In this document: in pieces, positions 1 to 9,725 of the stretch
Layout: each line of letters starts with the position of its first letter
Numbering within the stretch: the first letter of the stretch is position 1
Assembly (NCBI GenBank): GCA_046530935.1
Contig: JBHEQW010000086.1
Coordinates: 1-36,970 of the forward strand
DNA length: 36,970 bases
Direction of reading: 5' to 3'
From: Arsenophonus sp046530935
Lineage (GTDB): Bacteria > Pseudomonadota > Gammaproteobacteria > Enterobacterales > Enterobacteriaceae
Notes under the pieces: model-generated
What the model was told of the DNA's origin: nothing
Databases searched by the model: none
Seen by the model: the letters and a program-made list of their open reading frames with translations, nothing else
Made by a program: the position numbers and the translations under genes

Positions 1-444
1 AAACGATTAACGCAGTAAAGAAAATACTGATTAAGTAGACTGATTTGCCATTGCTAATACTGTGGTACATGTATATTACAAGTTTAAGCATTGCTTAAAT
101 GAAATACTTAGTCAGCAAAACCTCCTCCTAAATACTAATGAGATCAGAAGAGAAGTTATTGATAGTATTTATTCATGGTTTCAAACTTCTCTTTAAATCA
201 GTTTTGCATCGCACATAATAAGCTGCGTAATTGCAAGAGATTTTTAAAGCTTCAAATCCCATTCAAGCATTCTAAGAAATAGATCGCTGATTAAGATACA
301 GGCGCGTAAGTTTAGTATTAATAACCACCGTTTTTCTTATTTAATTTCATTGTCAATAGCTACTATATCAACGCTGGTATCCGGCGTTTCCGGAACAGCA
401 ATTTTACTTTAAGTAGCAAATCAATAATCATGCACTTCAGCGGC
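1..444. other. Non-coding stretch, nothing recognised
   Basis: There is no open frame of useful length on either strand, and no match to the IS families seen elsewhere in the window was recognised. The stretch ends where the minus-strand IS256-family remnant begins. It is probably decayed intergenic or gene DNA. Confidence 0.5.
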
Positions 445-1895
445 ATCAGAGCTATTAGTAAATCTGATGTAAGGCTGTTAAAAAACTACGTTCCACTCTG
501 ATGCTTCGTGAATCTGTTCTACATCTTTAAATTGGAAGTTGTTTATCATTATGGTCAAAGCACATCTCAAAGCGTCTTACACAGTTCTAACTTTTCTGAT
601 AAGACTAGAGCACCATTAAATACCGTTAAAAAGATTGTTTTTCTCGAACTACAGTTCTTTGCACGTTGGGCTTAATAGCCTCACTGTACAAAGTTGATTC
701 AATCAGATTAGTTGTTCTTATTATTTATGCTCATGCACTGATGGCAAGTTGTAAATTGCCAGCAGTTTTTCTTGATCTTTCTCAAGCTTCTTTATCACTC
801 TTCATGATATTTTAATGAAAAGCTTGCAAACAAAACATAAAGGGGTTTATTAGCTGCAGCCTAGCTCTTTGCTAGGCAGAACTCCAGCACTATATCAGGC
901 TTAATTTTCAGTTGTATTCCTTCCTCGAATATGAAGGCAACACATTACCAATTTTGTGTATCCAACAGCATTGGTGCTGCACCACCCTGTACTACTTGTC
1001 TAAAAATATCTCTTGACATTTACATTCCAAAAATTAATGGCAAAGTTTCATATCTCTCAGTAAAGCTGAGAGATATAGTTAACTAACACGCTTGCAGCCC
1101 ATTGAGAAATTTGGTCAAGTTCTGCCTCTGACTTTCGATAAGCATCTTTTACAACAACGAACTCCTTACATCCATTATCAGTGACCGCAAATAATAACAG
1201 CAGGAAAGAAGATCAGCTTGCCTAACCCTGACACTAGTATATGGCATTATTAGCAAAGAAATAAACGTAGTAAGTATAAGTTAAATCATGCAGGAACCAT
1301 TTTGCCTATTGGCTATTCAAGCTGTTGCTGTTTCACTCTGCTTGATGGTACTCAGACAGGCTATCTGCCTTTTTCGCGAGAAGCTCTTCCAAGGGTTTGT
1401 AAAATTTATCGCTGAAGATATACTTCGCAGGCAGAAGCTCATAGTAGCAACTCTTTGCCAATTTTTGAACGATTTAGACAAGGCACTAAGAGCAAGATGT
1501 TGAAGTATATCAAGTTGCCGCTGCCGGATCTCACTGATCTTAGGCACTTTAATCTCAATATCACATATAGAACTATGTCTCAATATCACATATAGAACTA
1601 TGTATAGTTGGCTGTGTTAAATCATCCTTGCGGATGAAGGTATGCCGCCAATCAATAATGCGGCGTTTCAAGCATGTTGTTGCAAAATAGGTTCGAGCTT
1701 AATTTCAACTGGCAGGATGGTTATCAGCTGCCTAGCACAATTACGGATAAGTTCATGCAATGGATTATAGGTAATATCTTGTTTCGCGGATAGATGTACA
1801 GTAAATTTTTTCCTAGAAAACCATCTATCTACTTATGAAGTCATTTACGAAATCAATCAACAGGATACAATATCTCTAAATTTCCACACATTAAA
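445..1895 (-). mobile_element. IS256-family insertion sequence, decayed, about 1.45 kb (copy A)
   Basis: Translation of the minus strand with frame changes gives pieces of an IS256-family (mutator-type DDE) transposase. Near 1540-1590 is DIEIKVPKI, the family's 'I.VPK.RDR' region, followed by a tract resembling the 'YLKGISTGDF' region. Near 640-700 is LIESTLYSEAIK, matching the conserved 'NPIEStfatvR' segment close to the C-terminus. The end at about 451-470 is the reverse complement of the right end of the plus-strand copies (consensus near CACCAGATTTGCTAATAAC). The upper end at about 1850-1895 aligns with the left end of the copy at 31145. Many stops and frameshifts show it is dead. A perfect 25-bp tandem duplication sits inside it at 1553-1602. 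Its upper end adjoins an IS1595-family remnant. End coordinates are approximate. Confidence 0.8.
1553..1602. repeat. Perfect 25-bp tandem duplication
   Basis: The 25-bp unit beginning TCTCAATATCACATATAG occurs at 1553-1577 and again at 1578-1602 with no mismatch. It lies inside the dead IS256-family transposase, at the conserved IEIKVP motif, and disrupts it further. A replication-slippage duplication is the simplest explanation. Confidence 0.95.
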
Positions 1896-1899
1896 AATT

Positions 1900-2900
1900 A
1901 ACATAACTAATCTGAAATTCCTTATCAATAACTCTTAGTTTACCTAACATTATTAGGTAATGATTACTAATTTCATGCTCACTGGCAAAGGTTTCGTACA
2001 ATTTGCTTCACCAAAGCAAAGAATGGACTCTTTATCGATGATCAGCTCAATAAAACACCTAACACACTCTGCATAAAACCATTCAATAATTTCATCGTTT
2101 ATATGACATCTCTAGATCTTATGTGATTAAAAAACCGAGATGATTCCTTTTTTTCATCATCTCCTATCTAGTGTTTTATAGCTTTTTTATGTGAAATAGA
2201 TCAGTTCCATTTAAAGTGAATTCAGCAAAAATATTTTATAAACTTCAATAATAGCACTTAGTGAATTTATGTTGGCTGTTACTGCTGAACCAAGAAAGCA
2301 GTGCGTTATTTAACTGTGTTTTCAAATCAATTACTGTTTGTTTTGTTGAGTCCTGTAAATCCAAGATATTCAAGCTACATAATAGATAACTAAACCATTT
2401 ATCCTGGTGATGCAGTTTCGCAAGAGGACTTACATTAAGATCATTAAATGTTTTCCTGCAATCAAGGATTTTCAATAATATTGCTCTGTAACCCATAAAT
2501 GAATGTCCTCAATAGATAACAAGATAACATAGTCACTGCAATAATATGCTAGAATAAAGTATAATGAGTTGATTCAATACATGAATCATCATTATTAAAT
2601 AGATTATCGCCAAGCCAACTAATCAGATACTGCCTTATGTGGACATGGAGTGATAGCAAGAATTTCTTTAATCTTTATGACTGTTTGTTTTTTCATGGTA
2701 ACCTCTGCAGCAAAATCCTTCCTACAATATAAGAGATTTTTAGCAAATAACCTTTGACAACATAACCGATCATCAACATCATTTCGTTTTCCAAATTTAG
2801 CAAAGGTAAGTTCAGCTATAACATAACGCTTAGCAAAAATAGATTCAAGCTCTTTGCTGATCTGGAGATAAGAACTAATTTTATAGTTGTAGTTTTCTAA
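1900..2900 (-). mobile_element. IS1595-family insertion sequence, decayed (copy 1)
   Basis: The minus-strand frame at 2496-2245 reads ...CRKTFNDLNVSPLAKLHHQD..WF, which matches the N-terminal 'C..C.KTFn.ltgTPLarLh.kdkW' region of IS1595-family transposases. Just upstream (about 2700-2619) is MKKQTVIKIKEILA, the start of the same protein; the copy at 34100 has the equivalent sequence in poorer condition. Further downstream, 1900-2060 aligns at nucleotide level with 34770-34940 of the other copy. The catalytic middle is not recognisable. Two short open frames (2245-2496 and 2619-2936) survive but are fragments, not genes. Boundaries are approximate, and the lower end abuts the IS256 remnant. 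Confidence 0.75.
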
Positions 2901-3901
2901 CGATGAAGCTTCATAATCATGATATTTTATCATCAACCATATCCATCAGTAACCATCTGATATAAATATGGCTGTGCGACTAAGGTTTATATAACGATCC
3001 GGAACCACACAATTAACAACAAAAATTGTTTAAGTTAAAAATTACAAATTCAAGTGATCCCTGAAAGCCGATGCGTCTAACTGCCTTACAATTCATTTAA
3101 TTTAAGCAAAGTTATAGAGTGATATTAAAGATTGCCCATTAAGAGATATTGGTGAATTTGAATTAAACAGCAATCATGATAAACTATGTTCCTGATGTGG
3201 AACAAGCTATATTTTAACGATCAAATATTATATTGCAGATATTAGCTTTTACCAGAAAAAAATATTATAAAGCCGGTTATATCTTATGGAAATGCGCATT
3301 ATTATAGGTTAAATGCCAATCATTTTCAGGTCCCAATGAATAAACTGCTGGATAGCTATCCATTCATAGCTTATCTCATAGATACAAAAAATGTGAACTA
3401 GATGGCAATAATGGTAATAGAGTTATATTTGCGAGCTAAAATAATATCGCTATCGTATATTTCAATAACAAACTCAATTTAAAGAACCGACATTAACATT
3501 ATATAGAATAGTTGATCATTGAAATTATCAAGAAGATGAAGATTGCTATAGTTAGCACCCAGCACTTTATAAATTGCTAAGTAAACACAAACATAAATAT
3601 ATGTTTGACAAAATTGTCAACTGAATTAGTTTAAGCGTCTATAAAAAAACAGCAGCGTTGATGGTGGTTACTCTATTTAACAAGGTATGTAGTTAGATCG
3701 ACACCTTAAATATAGTAAAGAAGTTGAAAAAATATTAGAAAAGCAGAAAAATAACATAAATAAAACTTCTGACTATCTATCAGCAAGCTTAAAAAATTCT
3801 CCAAATTATTTTTACTCTGATTGCAGTCTAAAAAATCTTAATAGCAAGAATCTGCATTATACTCAACTATCATGTCCTTAAAAGCAGCGGCAGAGACAAT
3901 C
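2901..3901. other. Non-coding stretch downstream of menE
   Basis: No gene was recognised in this kilobase between the IS1595-family remnant and the end of menE. One plus-strand frame is open from 3693 to a TAA at 3879-3881, about 62 codons, Lys/Asn/Ser-rich, with no family recognised. It follows an in-frame TAG and has no convincing start or ribosome binding site. A 7-bp palindrome (TTGACAA-AA-TTGTCAA) lies at about 3604-3619. I see no clear Rho-independent terminator for menE. Confidence 0.4.
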
Positions 3902-5326
3902 TTAATCCAGTTTATTATCATTATGATATTGCAAACACCATTTCTTTATATCGCGACGCGAAAGCTTAATACCAGCATTATCTATTAATATGCCAGGCAA
4001 TAAATAATAAGCAATAGGTTGTTGAAAACCTGCTAGTCGATGGGTTAACCACTGATTTAAACTGCTTACTAATTGTTGATTATCAGACTCAATAACAGCA
4101 ACTGGACGGTAACCAAATTCTTTATCAACGATGGGAATAACAAAACTTTGTTTAATATCAGTATGGCTATTTAATACAGATTCTATATATTCGGGTTGAA
4201 TACATTCCCCGCCACTAAAAAATTGATTATCCAATCGACCTAAAATTCGCCATTCACCACCCTCAAAAGAACCTTTATCACGGCTAGCAAACCAACCATT
4301 AATTAATGCTAAAGGTAAGATTTCACCATGCCACCAATAGCCTAATGCCATGGTATCAGCCTGAATATGAATTTCACCATTAAGTAAACAAAGAGACTTA
4401 CTGATTAAAGGCAAACCAACTCCTAAGCTACTATCTGCTTTTTTTGCGCAAACCGTGGAGGCCGTTTCTGTCATACCATAACCAAGCCAACAGCAGATGC
4501 CATGCTGCTTAGCCATAGCGACTAGCTCGTGTGGGATCATATCACCACCTAATAATACATTTTGTAAACTGGTTTTTTGCTCAATATTTTTTGTTTTTAA
4601 TAAACGAAATAATTGAGTTGGTACTAAAGAAGCATGGCTGTATCCATGTAATGTTCCTGGCAATGAAATGATTGCTTTTATTGCTAATCTTGCTCCTCTA
4701 TATAACCACCGCCAAATAATTCCCTGACCTGAAACATGAAAAAGCGGTAAAGAAAGTAACCAACAATCCTCACGGTTAAATGGTATTAACGAAAGCACAC
4801 CCTTAGCACTGTTAAGGTAAGCACTAATATTATGTACTACAGCTTTCGCTAAATTGATTGAACCAGAGGTTAATATTAATATCGCAGGTAGCAATGGCAT
4901 AAAAGGCACAGCACTAGTGATATCATCTGGATAATTAACTAATTTTATTATTACCGAATGATAATCTAATAATTTTACATTCGGCAAAGACAATGGTTGA
5001 TTAGTAAAATCAATTACATAATCAATTGTCAATCCGTAAATTAATTCTGATACTGTGCTCTCAGGCAGTTGTGGGTTAATTGGCAAAACACGAGCACCCA
5101 ATTGTAATAGTGCTAATTGATATAACACAATAGAAAGACTATTTTTCCCCCTTAGCATTACACTTGCCTGATGTGGAACAAGTAACTGGCTGTGAAGATT
5201 ATAGGCAACAGCGTTAATTTTTGCCGCTAATTGCCGCCAACTATATTGTCTATTCTCAGTTATCAACGCAATATCAGCAGGAAATTTTTCAGCCCAGTAA
5301 AGCCATGGCCATTGATTAAATCTCAT
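3902..5326 (-). CDS. menE: MenE, o-succinylbenzoate-CoA ligase
   Basis: MenE activates o-succinylbenzoate to its CoA thioester through an acyl-adenylate, the fourth enzyme of this cluster's menaquinone route. The 474-residue product is slightly longer than E. coli MenE (451) and aligns along its length. The region PLFHVSGQG is at about 195-202, GYGMTETAS (ANL-superfamily motif) at 282-290, GRLDNQFFSGGE before the hinge, and a C-terminal GIKLSR that keeps the catalytic lysine. One oddity is the adenylate P-loop at 153-161. It reads TSGSINLAK instead of the usual TSGSTGLPK: the lysine is kept but Thr, Gly and Pro are replaced. The ATG overlaps the menC stop by 4 nt (ATGA), so translation is probably coupled. 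It is the last gene of the operon. Identity is secure; full activity is less certain because of the altered loop. Confidence 0.95.
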   Translation of the reverse strand: MRFNQWPWLYWAEKFPADIALITENRQYSWRQLAAKINAVAYNLHSQLLVPHQASVMLRGKNSLSIVLYQLALLQLGARVLPINPQLPESTVSELIYGLTIDYVIDFTNQPLSLPNVKLLDYHSVIIKLVNYPDDITSAVPFMPLLPAILILTSGSINLAKAVVHNISAYLNSAKGVLSLIPFNREDCWLLSLPLFHVSGQGIIWRWLYRGARLAIKAIISLPGTLHGYSHASLVPTQLFRLLKTKNIEQKTSLQNVLLGGDMIPHELVAMAKQHGICCWLGYGMTETASTVCAKKADSSLGVGLPLISKSLCLLNGEIHIQADTMALGYWWHGEILPLALINGWFASRDKGSFEGGEWRILGRLDNQFFSGGECIQPEYIESVLNSHTDIKQSFVIPIVDKEFGYRPVAVIESDNQQLVSSLNQWLTHRLAGFQQPIAYYLLPGILIDNAGIKLSRRDIKKWCLQYHNDNKLD

Positions 5327-6297
5327 TCATTTTGCCATATCAGTTTTAATTGATTTAATTTCATTACTGACAATGAACTTTTAGGCCATTGACGAATCAG
5401 TTGAGTCTTGAACAGATTTAAGGTATCTAAACCTGGAACTGTTTCTGGTATTAACCATCTTGCTATTCTAGCTAATTGTGTTAAACCAAAACTACTTTCA
5501 AGAGTAGAACTAATCACAGCATCTAATCCAAAAGACCGAGCCTCATCAATAAGTTGTTTACAGAGATTTAAGCTACCTAGTAGTGTGGGTTTAATAATGA
5601 TAGCACTAACCCCATGCTGTTTTTTAAGTTGAAATCCTGGATCACGAACACTTTCATCCCAAGCAATAGCGATCCCAGTTTGTTTAGTAAACGCTAACGA
5701 GTCATGCATGGTTTTACAAGGTTCTTCAATAAAATCAATTCTACTGCGATTGTCTGGCTTAATATAACCAGCAAAATCGGCCGCTTTTGATTGGTTCCAG
5801 CTTTGATTAGCATCTAACCGTAAACGCAAAGAAGGAACGGAATCAAGTAAAAAATTAACTACCATCCCATCCCTTACTGACTCATAAATACCAACCTTAA
5901 CTTTAGCCACTTTTTCACTGTCAACACTGTTTAATTGTAAAATAAGCGCATCTAAATCACCGGTGCAAAGAATGGCTTTTGGATAATAGGTTATTTCAGG
6001 TAACTCAGCCCTTAATTCAGCATGCGCACAACTAAGTCCAAAAGCTACTGATGGAATATGACACTCTTTAAGTGTTGTACCCTGGCACCAATCATATAAA
6101 TCTGCTTGCAGTAACCCTCTAGCCATTTCCAATGTTTCAACACTAAAATTAGGTAAAGGTGAAATTTCACCCCAACCTTCAGACTCATTTTCCTGCAAAT
6201 GAATAAGAAACCCATCACGGGTTTTTAACTGTTGCTTGCGTAATATGATCCCAGCTACAATAGGTAGACTAAATTGATATATTGTCGCCTTACGCAT
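5323..6297 (-). CDS. menC: MenC, o-succinylbenzoate synthase
   Basis: MenC dehydrates 2-succinyl-6-hydroxy-2,4-cyclohexadiene-1-carboxylate (SHCHC) to o-succinylbenzoate, using Mg2+. It belongs to the enolase superfamily. The product has 324 residues (E. coli 320). The expected active-site set is present: a KxK pair in AKVKVG (K132, K134), metal ligands D162 (LDAN), E191 (EEP) and D214 (WDES), and the second-face lysine K236 (IIKPT). The gene appears fully functional. Its ATG shares one base with the menB TAA (TAATG), and its TGA overlaps the menE ATG, giving a tightly packed menB-menC-menE block. Its substrate would normally come from MenH, whose gene is broken here, so MenC may depend on slow non-enzymatic formation of SHCHC from the MenD product. 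Confidence 0.97.
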   Translation of the reverse strand: MRKATIYQFSLPIVAGIILRKQQLKTRDGFLIHLQENESEGWGEISPLPNFSVETLEMARGLLQADLYDWCQGTTLKECHIPSVAFGLSCAHAELRAELPEITYYPKAILCTGDLDALILQLNSVDSEKVAKVKVGIYESVRDGMVVNFLLDSVPSLRLRLDANQSWNQSKAADFAGYIKPDNRSRIDFIEEPCKTMHDSLAFTKQTGIAIAWDESVRDPGFQLKKQHGVSAIIIKPTLLGSLNLCKQLIDEARSFGLDAVISSTLESSFGLTQLARIARWLIPETVPGLDTLNLFKTQLIRQWPKSSLSVMKLNQLKLIWQNE

Positions 6298-7154
6298 TAT
6301 GGATTACGCTCAAAGCTAGAAAAATTAGGTTGCCGTTTTTCATTGAAAGCATTTCTACCTTCCTGACCTTCCTCAGTCATATAGAATAACATGGTTGCAT
6401 TACCAGCTAACTCTTGTAAACCAGCCTGACCATCACAATCAGCATTCAAAGCAGCTTTCAAACAGCGTAGTGCCATTGGGCTATTTTTTAGCATCTCTCG
6501 ACACCAAGCAACCGTTTCACCTTCAAGCTCTGCATAAGGGACAACCTGATTTACCAATCCCATCTCCAGTGCTGATCCAGCATCATATTGACGACATAAG
6601 AACCAAATTTCACGCGCTTTTTTTTGTCCAACTATACGCGCCATGTAAGACGCTCCCCAACCACCATCAAATGAACCAACTTTAGGTCCTGTCTGACCAA
6701 ATATGGCATTGTCAGCAGCAATCGTTAAATCACACATCATATGTAATACATGTCCACCTCCGATCACATAACCGGCAACCATAGCAACAATCGGCTTCGG
6801 ACATGTTCGAATTTGGCGTTGAAAATCTAAAATATTCAAGTGATGGACGCCATTATCATCTAAATAACCACCATAATCACCACGTATTTTTTGATCACCG
6901 CCGGCACAAAAGGCTTTCTCCCCATGGCCTGTCAAAATAATGCAACCTATCGCATTATCGTACCGAGCATCAAATAATGCCTGTATCATTTCTTTGACGG
7001 TTTGTGGCCGAAACGCATTACGGACATGCGGACGATTGATGGTAATTTTAGCAATCCCATCTTTGCTTTTATGATACAGAATATCTCCAAATTGTGTCGA
7101 ATAATCCTGCCATTGTACCGTAGCACAAAGTTCTTTTTCATTCAGACACTGCAT
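6297..7154 (-). CDS. menB: MenB, 1,4-dihydroxy-2-naphthoyl-CoA synthase
   Basis: MenB is a crotonase-fold enzyme that closes the second ring of the naphthoquinone by Dieckmann-type cyclisation of o-succinylbenzoyl-CoA. At 285 residues it has the same length as the E. coli protein. Conserved family segments are AFCAGGDQKIRGD at 81-93, GYVIGGGH at 128-135 (oxyanion hole region), the bicarbonate-site glycine G156 in GQTGPKVGSFDGG (153-165), and the C-terminal NEKRQPNF. The ATG at 7152-7154 is preceded by a good Shine-Dalgarno (GGAAGGA) with 7-nt spacing. That is useful because the gene now follows a dead menH and cannot rely on translational coupling to it. No sign of decay was seen. Confidence 0.98.
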   Translation of the reverse strand: MQCLNEKELCATVQWQDYSTQFGDILYHKSKDGIAKITINRPHVRNAFRPQTVKEMIQALFDARYDNAIGCIILTGHGEKAFCAGGDQKIRGDYGGYLDDNGVHHLNILDFQRQIRTCPKPIVAMVAGYVIGGGHVLHMMCDLTIAADNAIFGQTGPKVGSFDGGWGASYMARIVGQKKAREIWFLCRQYDAGSALEMGLVNQVVPYAELEGETVAWCREMLKNSPMALRCLKAALNADCDGQAGLQELAGNATMLFYMTEEGQEGRNAFNEKRQPNFSSFERNP

Positions 7155-7169
7155 ATTTAATTCCTTCCG

Positions 7170-7937
7170 TCAAAAAATGTTAAAAACCGATCCACTTACG
7201 TGGCATAATAAGATAATGACTGCTATTAGTAGTATGCCAAGCTTTAAGTCTCAGAATAAGTGATAAAGAGAATTGTTGTGAGATAGCGCAAAACTTCTCA
7301 TTATACTCAACAGAATACCTGAAAAGATAATTTCACTTTAATAAATTTTTGATCAAAAAAGGTTGTTGTTACATAATGAAGTCATTTCCATTAAATGAGC
7401 AACATATGCACCTAGATTATTAGCGCACTCTACAATTAATTATTAACGTTGCTGCTTAATAAGCAAATCATCAAAAACAGATTGCTGATAGCAATCAGAT
7501 AAAACATTATCTATAGATTTACATCGAAAGCGCTTTGCCAAATATTGATCATGCTTTAAACATAACAGCTGATTCGTTGCTTATTTTAAGCCAATATTAT
7601 TTCCTTCAACAATCAATGCTTTTAATTTAATGGAATAAAACCGAGAAGTACAATACAGAACATTCCTCCTACACGAGGAATAGACGATTTAAATAACAAG
7701 TATCAATTTGATTAGTCTCAATTGATTGTTCAATTATGTGGTTTATGTAAGAAAAACTTGATAAATGAATGTAAGGTCAAGCAAAATTTCCATATAAATC
7801 AATTATCAGTGAAAGACGATGAGTGCATTACTCAATAACAAGTAGACATTCTACTACAGTTTCCAAGTATGGCATGCAAATCAAACTAACCATGTTCTAG
7901 GAGATTTTTCATGGTATCGTCTAGTATATAGCATCAT
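7170..7937 (-). pseudogene. menH: menH pseudogene (SHCHC synthase)
   Basis: This occupies the menH position between menD and menB and has the right length, about 255 codons. Translating the minus strand from the ATG that overlaps the menD stop (ATGA) gives MMLYTRRYHEKSPRTWLV, then a stop where the alpha/beta-hydrolase 'LHG' loop should follow. After frame changes, IDLYGNFA matches the family's 'IDLPGHG' segment. The 3' part reads YNEKFCAISQQFSLSLI, resembling the 'GE.D.KF..ia..L.lpl' region near the catalytic aspartate. The next part, corresponding to 'AGHN.HreNP', is recognisable but altered. Several stops and frameshifts are spread through it and the nucleophile motif GYSLGG is not intact. 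MenH normally eliminates pyruvate from the MenD product. This reading rests on position plus family knowledge; the stops are seen directly. Confidence 0.85.
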
Positions 7938-9607
7938 AATTCTATCATTTGTTTAACCAGGTGATTGAGTGTTTTTGCACCTTCATCACCGGCTACTAAC
8001 AACTCAACCATCAATGCCCTACCGCTATGCTGCCAATAATTGTTAATGATATCTTTCAACTGATGCCAATTTGACGGTGAGGCATAAGATAGACCAAACA
8101 TGGTGGCTGCATTCTTAAATTGCAGATAATGTGGCATGCAATAAAAACGCTCTCTTTCCATTTCAGGTGTTGGTAGCATAGAAAATATCTGACCACCATT
8201 ATTATTCACCACAATCAACACCATGGGTGCCACGCTAGCACGTAATAAATTTAGGCTATTTAAATCATAAAGGGCAGAAATATCACCGATGATCCCTAAC
8301 GTGGGTTTCATATTAGCAGTTTGCACACCTGCTAGCGTAGCAATCAAACCATCAATTCCACTAGCTCCACGATTGCTATAGATTGGGTAACTCAACGGTA
8401 ATTGGCCTAGGGCATCAATTAATCTGACAATCAAGCTATTACCAACAAAAAGTTGCCCGTCTTTTGGTAATAATTGTGCAAGTTGATGAGCAATGCCAGC
8501 TTCTGAAAATTGTTGTCCAAGCTGTTTACTGATGCTGCTATAAACATTATTGACAATTTTCATCAATGAATGCGCCCATGGCAAGCCAGGAATAGCTTGA
8601 TGTGCAATTAACCAGTCAGATACTGAACTAACTAATCGCCTGCCACGATGATGAGCCGGATCTAAACGACCAGGAATATGATCAATAATCCAATATTCCT
8701 CTGGTTGGCATTGTGCTTGCCATTCTAATAAACGTTTACTGGTTAAACTTGAACCAAACTGGACGACTAATTGTACATTTTGCAAAATATTTTTTGCCTC
8801 TGCAACTGATAACCAGAGATCAGCGCATGGTAAGGGTTGCCCAGTTTGTGATAAAATATCACCAATAATTGGCCATCCTAGCATTTCTGCCCACTTGGCA
8901 ACTTTTTCTCCATCATCAGGCCGTATTCTGCCAGCAATCACTAGACCTTTTTTTTGTCGCCAAACATGCCAATCTGTGACTAATGATAACGAGCAGGATC
9001 TAGAACCTATCAACCATGGTAAAGAAGATTCCCACCAACTAGCCAATGAATTTTTCCAGTCAATTTGTGTTGAGATATTACCATATAAAGGTTCAGCAAA
9101 TGGACAATTAATATGCAAAGAACCATGTAAAAGATTATTCATAGTGTTATCAATGATACTCACCAAACATTGCGCACTAATATTTAATGTTGGGGTTGGT
9201 AATGCTAATGTTTGTGCCAGATGATCAGAAAAAATATCATTTTGTCTAATTGCCTGATTAGCACCACAATTAATTAATTCAGACGGCCTATCAGCAGTTA
9301 AAAAAATGATATTTTCACCGGTTAAGCCTGCTTCTATAAAAGCAGGATATAAGTTAGCCACTGCAGTACCAGAACTTACAATAACCGCTACAGGCTTACT
9401 AATAACAACTTTCGCTAAACCTAAAGCAAAATAGCCTAATCCACGTTCATCATAGTGAGTATGACAAATTAACTTACTATTTGCTGCAGCTGCTAACGTC
9501 AATGGCGTAGACCTAGAACCTGGTGCAATACAGACATGGTTCAATCCATGTCGTGTTAATGCTTCCAAAATAACTTCAGCCCATTGACGGTTTAAAAGAC
9601 TATGCAA
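7934..9607 (-). CDS. menD: MenD, SEPHCHC synthase (ThDP-dependent)
   Basis: MenD condenses isochorismate with the succinic semialdehyde-ThDP adduct derived from 2-oxoglutarate, giving SEPHCHC, the committed step toward menaquinone. The product has 557 residues against 556 in E. coli. The N-terminal domain has CIAPGSRSTPLTLAAA (about 27-42) and SSGTAVANLYPA. The ThDP/Mg-binding region near residues 440-475 has GDISALYDLNSL followed by VVNNNGGQIF. The start that fits the family is TTG at 9605-9607; there is no in-frame ATG that preserves the conserved RQWAEVILEAL start, and the Shine-Dalgarno (GAG..AAAG) is weak. The stop overlaps the start of the dead menH. menF lies 118 nt upstream. Confidence 0.97.
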   Translation of the reverse strand: MHSLLNRQWAEVILEALTRHGLNHVCIAPGSRSTPLTLAAAANSKLICHTHYDERGLGYFALGLAKVVISKPVAVIVSSGTAVANLYPAFIEAGLTGENIIFLTADRPSELINCGANQAIRQNDIFSDHLAQTLALPTPTLNISAQCLVSIIDNTMNNLLHGSLHINCPFAEPLYGNISTQIDWKNSLASWWESSLPWLIGSRSCSLSLVTDWHVWRQKKGLVIAGRIRPDDGEKVAKWAEMLGWPIIGDILSQTGQPLPCADLWLSVAEAKNILQNVQLVVQFGSSLTSKRLLEWQAQCQPEEYWIIDHIPGRLDPAHHRGRRLVSSVSDWLIAHQAIPGLPWAHSLMKIVNNVYSSISKQLGQQFSEAGIAHQLAQLLPKDGQLFVGNSLIVRLIDALGQLPLSYPIYSNRGASGIDGLIATLAGVQTANMKPTLGIIGDISALYDLNSLNLLRASVAPMVLIVVNNNGGQIFSMLPTPEMERERFYCMPHYLQFKNAATMFGLSYASPSNWHQLKDIINNYWQHSGRALMVELLVAGDEGAKTLNHLVKQMIEL

Positions 9608-9725
9608 GATACTTTACTCAAAGCAAAAATAAGAAATAAAATAATAGCAATTTTAAGTAAAATTACCTTATTTTCCTTATTGCAGTTCAATAAAATAATG
9701 AAAAAAATTATTTTTGTTATCGAAA

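Noticed and set aside
2245..2936. Two short minus-strand open frames as possible genes
   Set aside because: Both match parts of an IS1595-family transposase and align with the second copy near 34100. They are fragments of one broken element.
5408..9224. Plus-strand open frames inside the men operon
   Set aside because: They are antisense to menC, menB and menD, whose products are clearly recognisable on the minus strand.
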